Translations under genes and position numbers: made by a program
Assembly: GCA_905250125.1 (NCBI GenBank)
Contig: CAJNOL010000219.1
Span: 124,001-188,000 of the forward strand
DNA length: 64,000 bases
Source of the DNA: Rotaria sordida
Taxonomy: Eukaryota > Rotifera > Eurotatoria > Philodinida > Philodinidae
Direction of reading: 5' to 3'
In this document: in pieces, positions 61,447-64,000 of the stretch
How positions within the stretch are numbered: the first letter of the stretch is position 1
Layout: each line of letters begins with the position of its first letter
Notes under the pieces: model-generated
The model's input: only the letters and a program-made list of their open reading frames with translations
Database searches by the model: none
What the model was told of the DNA's origin: nothing

Positions 61447-62025
61447 ATGGATAAAAAATTTTTAACAATTGTTGTTGCTCTGGATGATTGTAATGGTATT
61501 GGACGTAATAATACAATTCCATGGCATATTAAAAATGATTTAAAATTTTTTCGTCATGTAACATCAAAAGTAAATGATTCAAATAAACAAAATGCTATTA
61601 TTGTTGGACGAAAAACATATGAAACATTTCCAAAACCATTACCAAATCGTTTAAATATTGTTGTTACTAGTAATCGATCATTACCAAATACAAATTATTC
61701 AAATGTTACATGTGTTGAAACATTTAATGATGCATTAAAATGTGCAAATGAAAATTTAAATATTGAAAATATCTTTATTATTGGTGGAGTATTAATTTAT
61801 GAAGAAGCAATGAAAACAAATCTTGTTAAACATATATTTGTAACACGTGTTAAAGGTGATTTTCAATGTACAGCTGTTTGGTCATCATTTGATGTATCAA
61901 ATTTTAAACGTATTGAACCGATTCCTGATGAATATCGACAATTTTTTGAAGATTCACATGAAAATCAAGATGAAAATAATAAAACACCCTCATATCATTT
62001 AGAAATCTATGAACGAGATATTTGA
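61447..62025 (+). CDS. DHFR: Dihydrofolate reductase
   Basis: This single-exon gene encodes 192 residues from Met at 61447; an upstream in-frame Met (61408) would add a 13-residue Phe/Arg-rich leader and lies before the acceptor-like TTTTTTTTCAAG. The enzyme reduces dihydrofolate to tetrahydrofolate with NADPH. Visible motifs are VALDDCNGIGRNNTIPWHIK, VGRKTYETFP (nucleotide binding) and IFIIGGVLIYEEAM (the GG turn). The active-site acid in IKNDLKFF is Asp31; vertebrate enzymes have Glu there, bacteria and plants Asp. It is a stand-alone protein, not fused to thymidylate synthase. It is the first gene of a close plus-strand run; UFM1 starts 53 bp after its stop. Confidence 0.94.
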   Translation: MDKKFLTIVVALDDCNGIGRNNTIPWHIKNDLKFFRHVTSKVNDSNKQNAIIVGRKTYETFPKPLPNRLNIVVTSNRSLPNTNYSNVTCVETFNDALKCANENLNIENIFIIGGVLIYEEAMKTNLVKHIFVTRVKGDFQCTAVWSSFDVSNFKRIEPIPDEYRQFFEDSHENQDENNKTPSYHLEIYERDI

Positions 62026-62078
62026 TTTTTTTATTGTTAGTTTTCATGGTATTAGATTTTTTTTTATTGATATTCTAG
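62026..62078 (+). promoter_or_regulatory. Intercistronic spacer with probable trans-splice acceptor
   Basis: The 53 bp between the DHFR stop and the UFM1 start end in a T-rich tract and TTGATATTCTAG, placing AG directly before the ATG. No AATAAA is present. Such a layout is expected for spliced-leader acceptors in operons. Confidence 0.65.
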
Positions 62079-62546
62079 ATGGGATCTAATGAACTAACAA
62101 CATCATCAGTTAGTAATGCTAAAGTAACATTTAAAATAACATTAACTTCTGATCCTAAATTACCATTTAAAGTGTAAATATTGATTTTAATTTAATTTAA
62201 TTGATTAATTTTTTTTCTTTTTTAGATTAAGTGTACCGGAAAATACGCCATTTACAGCTGTGTTAAAATTTGCAGCTGAAGAGGTGGATATGGATTTCGT
62301 TTTTATATGATTTTGAAATTTTTTTCTTTTTCATTAGTTTAAAGTACAAGCAGCTACAAGTGCAATTATTACTAATGATGGAATTGGTATTAATCCATCG
62401 CAAACAGCCGGTAGGATATAGCAAAAAAAAAAAATTTTTTTTTCTTTATCAATTGTTACTTATAATAGTACATTTTTTAAGGTAATGTTTTTCTTAAACA
62501 TGGTGCAGAACTTCGAATTATACCTCGTGATCGTGTTGGTCATTAA
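62079..62546 (+). CDS. UFM1: Ubiquitin-fold modifier 1
   Basis: Four exons (62079-62173, 62226-62283, 62338-62410, 62482-62546) total 291 nt, giving 96 residues. The core [60 protein letters not shown] and NVFLKHGAELRIIPRDRVG is nearly identical to animal UFM1. It ends VGH, so the protease UFSP would need to remove only one residue to expose the conjugating Gly, where the human protein carries two. A 12-residue Ser/Thr/Asn-rich N-terminal extension precedes the core. UFM1 is attached to proteins at the endoplasmic reticulum, notably ribosomal uL24, and acts in ER quality control. Confidence 0.97.
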
Positions 62547-62674
62547 AATGAAAATCTAATTTTATTCATTGTTTTTTTTTTGTATTTTTTTGTTTTAAAT
62601 ACAATAAATAAATATGAATTGAAATTTGAATGATTTTTCTTTGAAAATAAATTCTTTTCATTTTTATTGAATAG
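62547..62674 (+). promoter_or_regulatory. Intercistronic spacer with polyadenylation signal and acceptor
   Basis: Contains overlapping AATAAA signals (about 62604-62612) for UFM1 and ends TTTTTATTGAATAG immediately before the next ATG, again an acceptor-like AG touching the start codon. Confidence 0.6.
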
Positions 62675-63565
62675 ATGTCGTCGTCTTCTCGTCCATTAAC
62701 ATTACCAAAATCTGAATTAGATGCTTGTCAACTTGAACAAGAACATGTTCATAAAGTTTATAATGAGATAGCTCATAATTTTAGTAATACTCGTTATAAA
62801 CCATGGCCACGTGTTGTCGATTTTTTATGTTCATTTTCTAATGGTTCATTAATTCTTGATGTTGGTTGTGGAAATGGAAAATATATGAATATAAGAAATG
62901 ATATTATGATGGTAAAGAAATTATTTTGTTTCTTTTTTTCTTCATATCTAATTTTTTTTGTTACAATAGTAGATTGGTTGTGATCGAAGTGAAGGTCTTT
63001 TAAAAATATGTCGAGATCGTTATTTTGAAGTTTTTCTTTCTGATTGTATGAATATACCTGTACCAACAAATATGTTTGATGGTGTCATTTGTATTGCTGT
63101 TCTTCATCATATAAGTACTGAAGTAAATAACAAAAAAAAATTATATTTTCTTTTTAAATCTTATCTTCTTTTGTTTTTTTTTGTAAGGCACGAAGATTGT
63201 TAGCTTTAAAAGAAATAGTTCGTATATTAAAACCAGGTGGACAAGCACTTGTCACTGTATGGGCAAAAGAACAAGAAATAGATAATAAAAAAAGTACATA
63301 TATTACTAAAAATGCTAAAACTTGTCCAATACATACAAAAAATGAAACAACAAATGAATTAATTATTCATACACCACGAACAGAATTTCAACAACCGGAT
63401 TGTCTTGTACCATGGGCTAAACCAACAGAAAAAGTTTTAAGATATTATCATGTTTTTATAAAGAATGAACTTGAGCATATATTAAATCATATATCTCAAG
63501 TTAAAATAATTAATTCATATAATGATGATGGAAATTGGTGTATCATATTTATGAAAATTGCTTAA
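62675..63565 (+). CDS. TRM9/ALKBH8-like tRNA wobble-uridine methyltransferase
   Basis: Three exons (62675-62911, 62973-63122, 63188-63565) total 765 nt, giving 254 residues. The class I SAM-binding motif ILDVGCGNGKY lies at about 66-76, preceded by the Trm9 signature HVHKVYNEIAHNFSNTRYKP and WPRVVDFL. Downstream GCDRSEGLLKIC, DCMNIPVPTNMFDGVICIAV followed by LHHIST, and EIVRILKPGGQALVTVWAKE complete the methyltransferase fold. The late block DCLVPWAKPTEKVLRYYHVF is diagnostic of Trm9-type enzymes. It has no RRM or AlkB domain, so it is like yeast Trm9 or animal TRMT9B rather than full ALKBH8. Role: methyl-esterifying carboxymethyluridine at the tRNA wobble position, probably with TRMT112. Confidence 0.9.
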
Positions 63566-63599
63566 AAAAATTGCTTTTCTTTTTTGTTTCAGATTAATT
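63566..63599 (+). promoter_or_regulatory. 34-bp intercistronic spacer with acceptor
   Basis: Between the methyltransferase stop and the NCBP2 start. It contains a pyrimidine tract and TTTTTTGTTTCAG, leaving 7 bases before the ATG. It is too short to hold an independent promoter and terminator. Confidence 0.7.
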
Positions 63600-64000
63600 A
63601 TGTCGGATCTTACAATACCTTTTCTATTTCAAAAATCTATTGCACTTAGTTCATATCGTGATCGACAATTTCGAGTAAAATAATTTTTTTTTTGTTTATT
63701 AAATTAAATTTATTCTTATTTTCTATTCTTTCGAAAATTAAAAGGGAAGTGAAGGAGATCAAGATAAAAAATTATTAACAAGTACAACACTTTATGTAGG
63801 CAATTTATCATTTTTTACAACAGAAGAACAAATACATGAATTATTTTCACGTACTGGTGATGTTAAACGAATTATAATGGGTTTAGATAAAACAACCAAA
63901 ACACCATGTAAAGTTTATATTCATGGGTTTTGTTTTTATTTAAATTTTATGAAAATTTTCATTTAGGTGGATTTTGTTTTGTTGAATATTATACAAGACA
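63600..64000 (+). CDS. NCBP2: Nuclear cap-binding protein subunit 2 (CBP20), 5' part
   Basis: Exons 63600-63674, 63745-63907 and 63967 to the window end are visible; the 3' part lies outside. The N-terminus includes [20 protein letters not shown], followed by the RRM domain: [20 protein letters not shown] (RNP2) and [20 protein letters not shown], then [11 protein letters not shown] (RNP1). Both cap-stacking tyrosine positions of the family are represented (the Tyr in SSYRD and the Tyr in TLYVGN). CBP20 binds the m7G cap of nuclear RNA together with CBP80. If spliced leaders are used here, this protein handles their modified caps only if the leader cap allows; that is inference. Confidence 0.96.

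Noticed and set aside
1-64000. tRNA and rRNA genes
   Set aside because: Scanning by eye for A/B-box pairs and rRNA blocks gave nothing convincing; a covariance-model search would settle it.

Overview
This is a eukaryotic nuclear window: AT-rich, with short (about 50-90 bp) GT-AG introns splitting nearly every conserved gene, plus two 100-N assembly gaps (4131-4230, 41794-41893). The gene set (AMPK gamma, neuropeptide F, RPL21, MRPL16, a rhodopsin-type GPCR, a GABARAP-type ATG8, a Rho GTPase, ZFTRAF1/CYHR1, DHFR, UFM1, a TRM9-like methyltransferase, NCBP2) is animal. The AT-rich compact introns, apparent spliced-leader acceptors before start codons, and a plant/fungal-type BAHD acyltransferase point to a bdelloid rotifer (Rotaria/Adineta type). 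That assignment is inference.

Layout. 1-0.9 kb: 3' end of an AMPK gamma gene. 6.0-7.4 kb: a neuropeptide F precursor facing a single-exon OTU protease. 13.8-15.7 kb: a multi-pass TspO-like membrane protein gene with a foldback element in intron 1. 20.7-24.5 kb: two ribosomal protein genes (RPL21, MRPL16) on either side of a foldback. 24.5-30.2 kb: gene-poor. 30.2-31.7 kb: GPCR with Asn/Asp/Gln homopolymers in its tail. 32-40 kb: a transposon-rich block with a decayed mariner, several long inverted-repeat elements and a GIY-YIG plus zinc-knuckle gene. 42.6 kb: an orphan last exon of a 2OG-Fe(II) oxygenase. 46-55.5 kb: ATG8, BAHD, a putative acylated small protein and a Rho GTPase. 57.9-64 kb: ZFTRAF1 (minus), then a tight plus-strand run DHFR-UFM1-TRM9-like-NCBP2.

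Two themes stand out. First, the last four genes lie 34-128 bp apart, and each start codon follows a 3' splice-acceptor sequence by 0-7 bases. This looks like a polycistronic, trans-spliced unit. Second, the window carries at least a dozen long inverted-repeat (foldback) elements of about 0.5-1.1 kb, from several families, together over a tenth of the sequence. Two sit inside introns, and one contains both a small MITE with clean 8-bp target duplications and a second foldback. The neuropeptide F precursor has the family's diagnostic phase-2 intron inside the Arg codon of the C-terminal RPRF motif, which makes its identity very secure.

I saw no rRNA, convincing tRNA, CRISPR, retroviral or Polinton-like element. 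Exon limits were set by eye from reading frame and GT/AG sites; inverted-repeat ends are accurate to about 10 bp.
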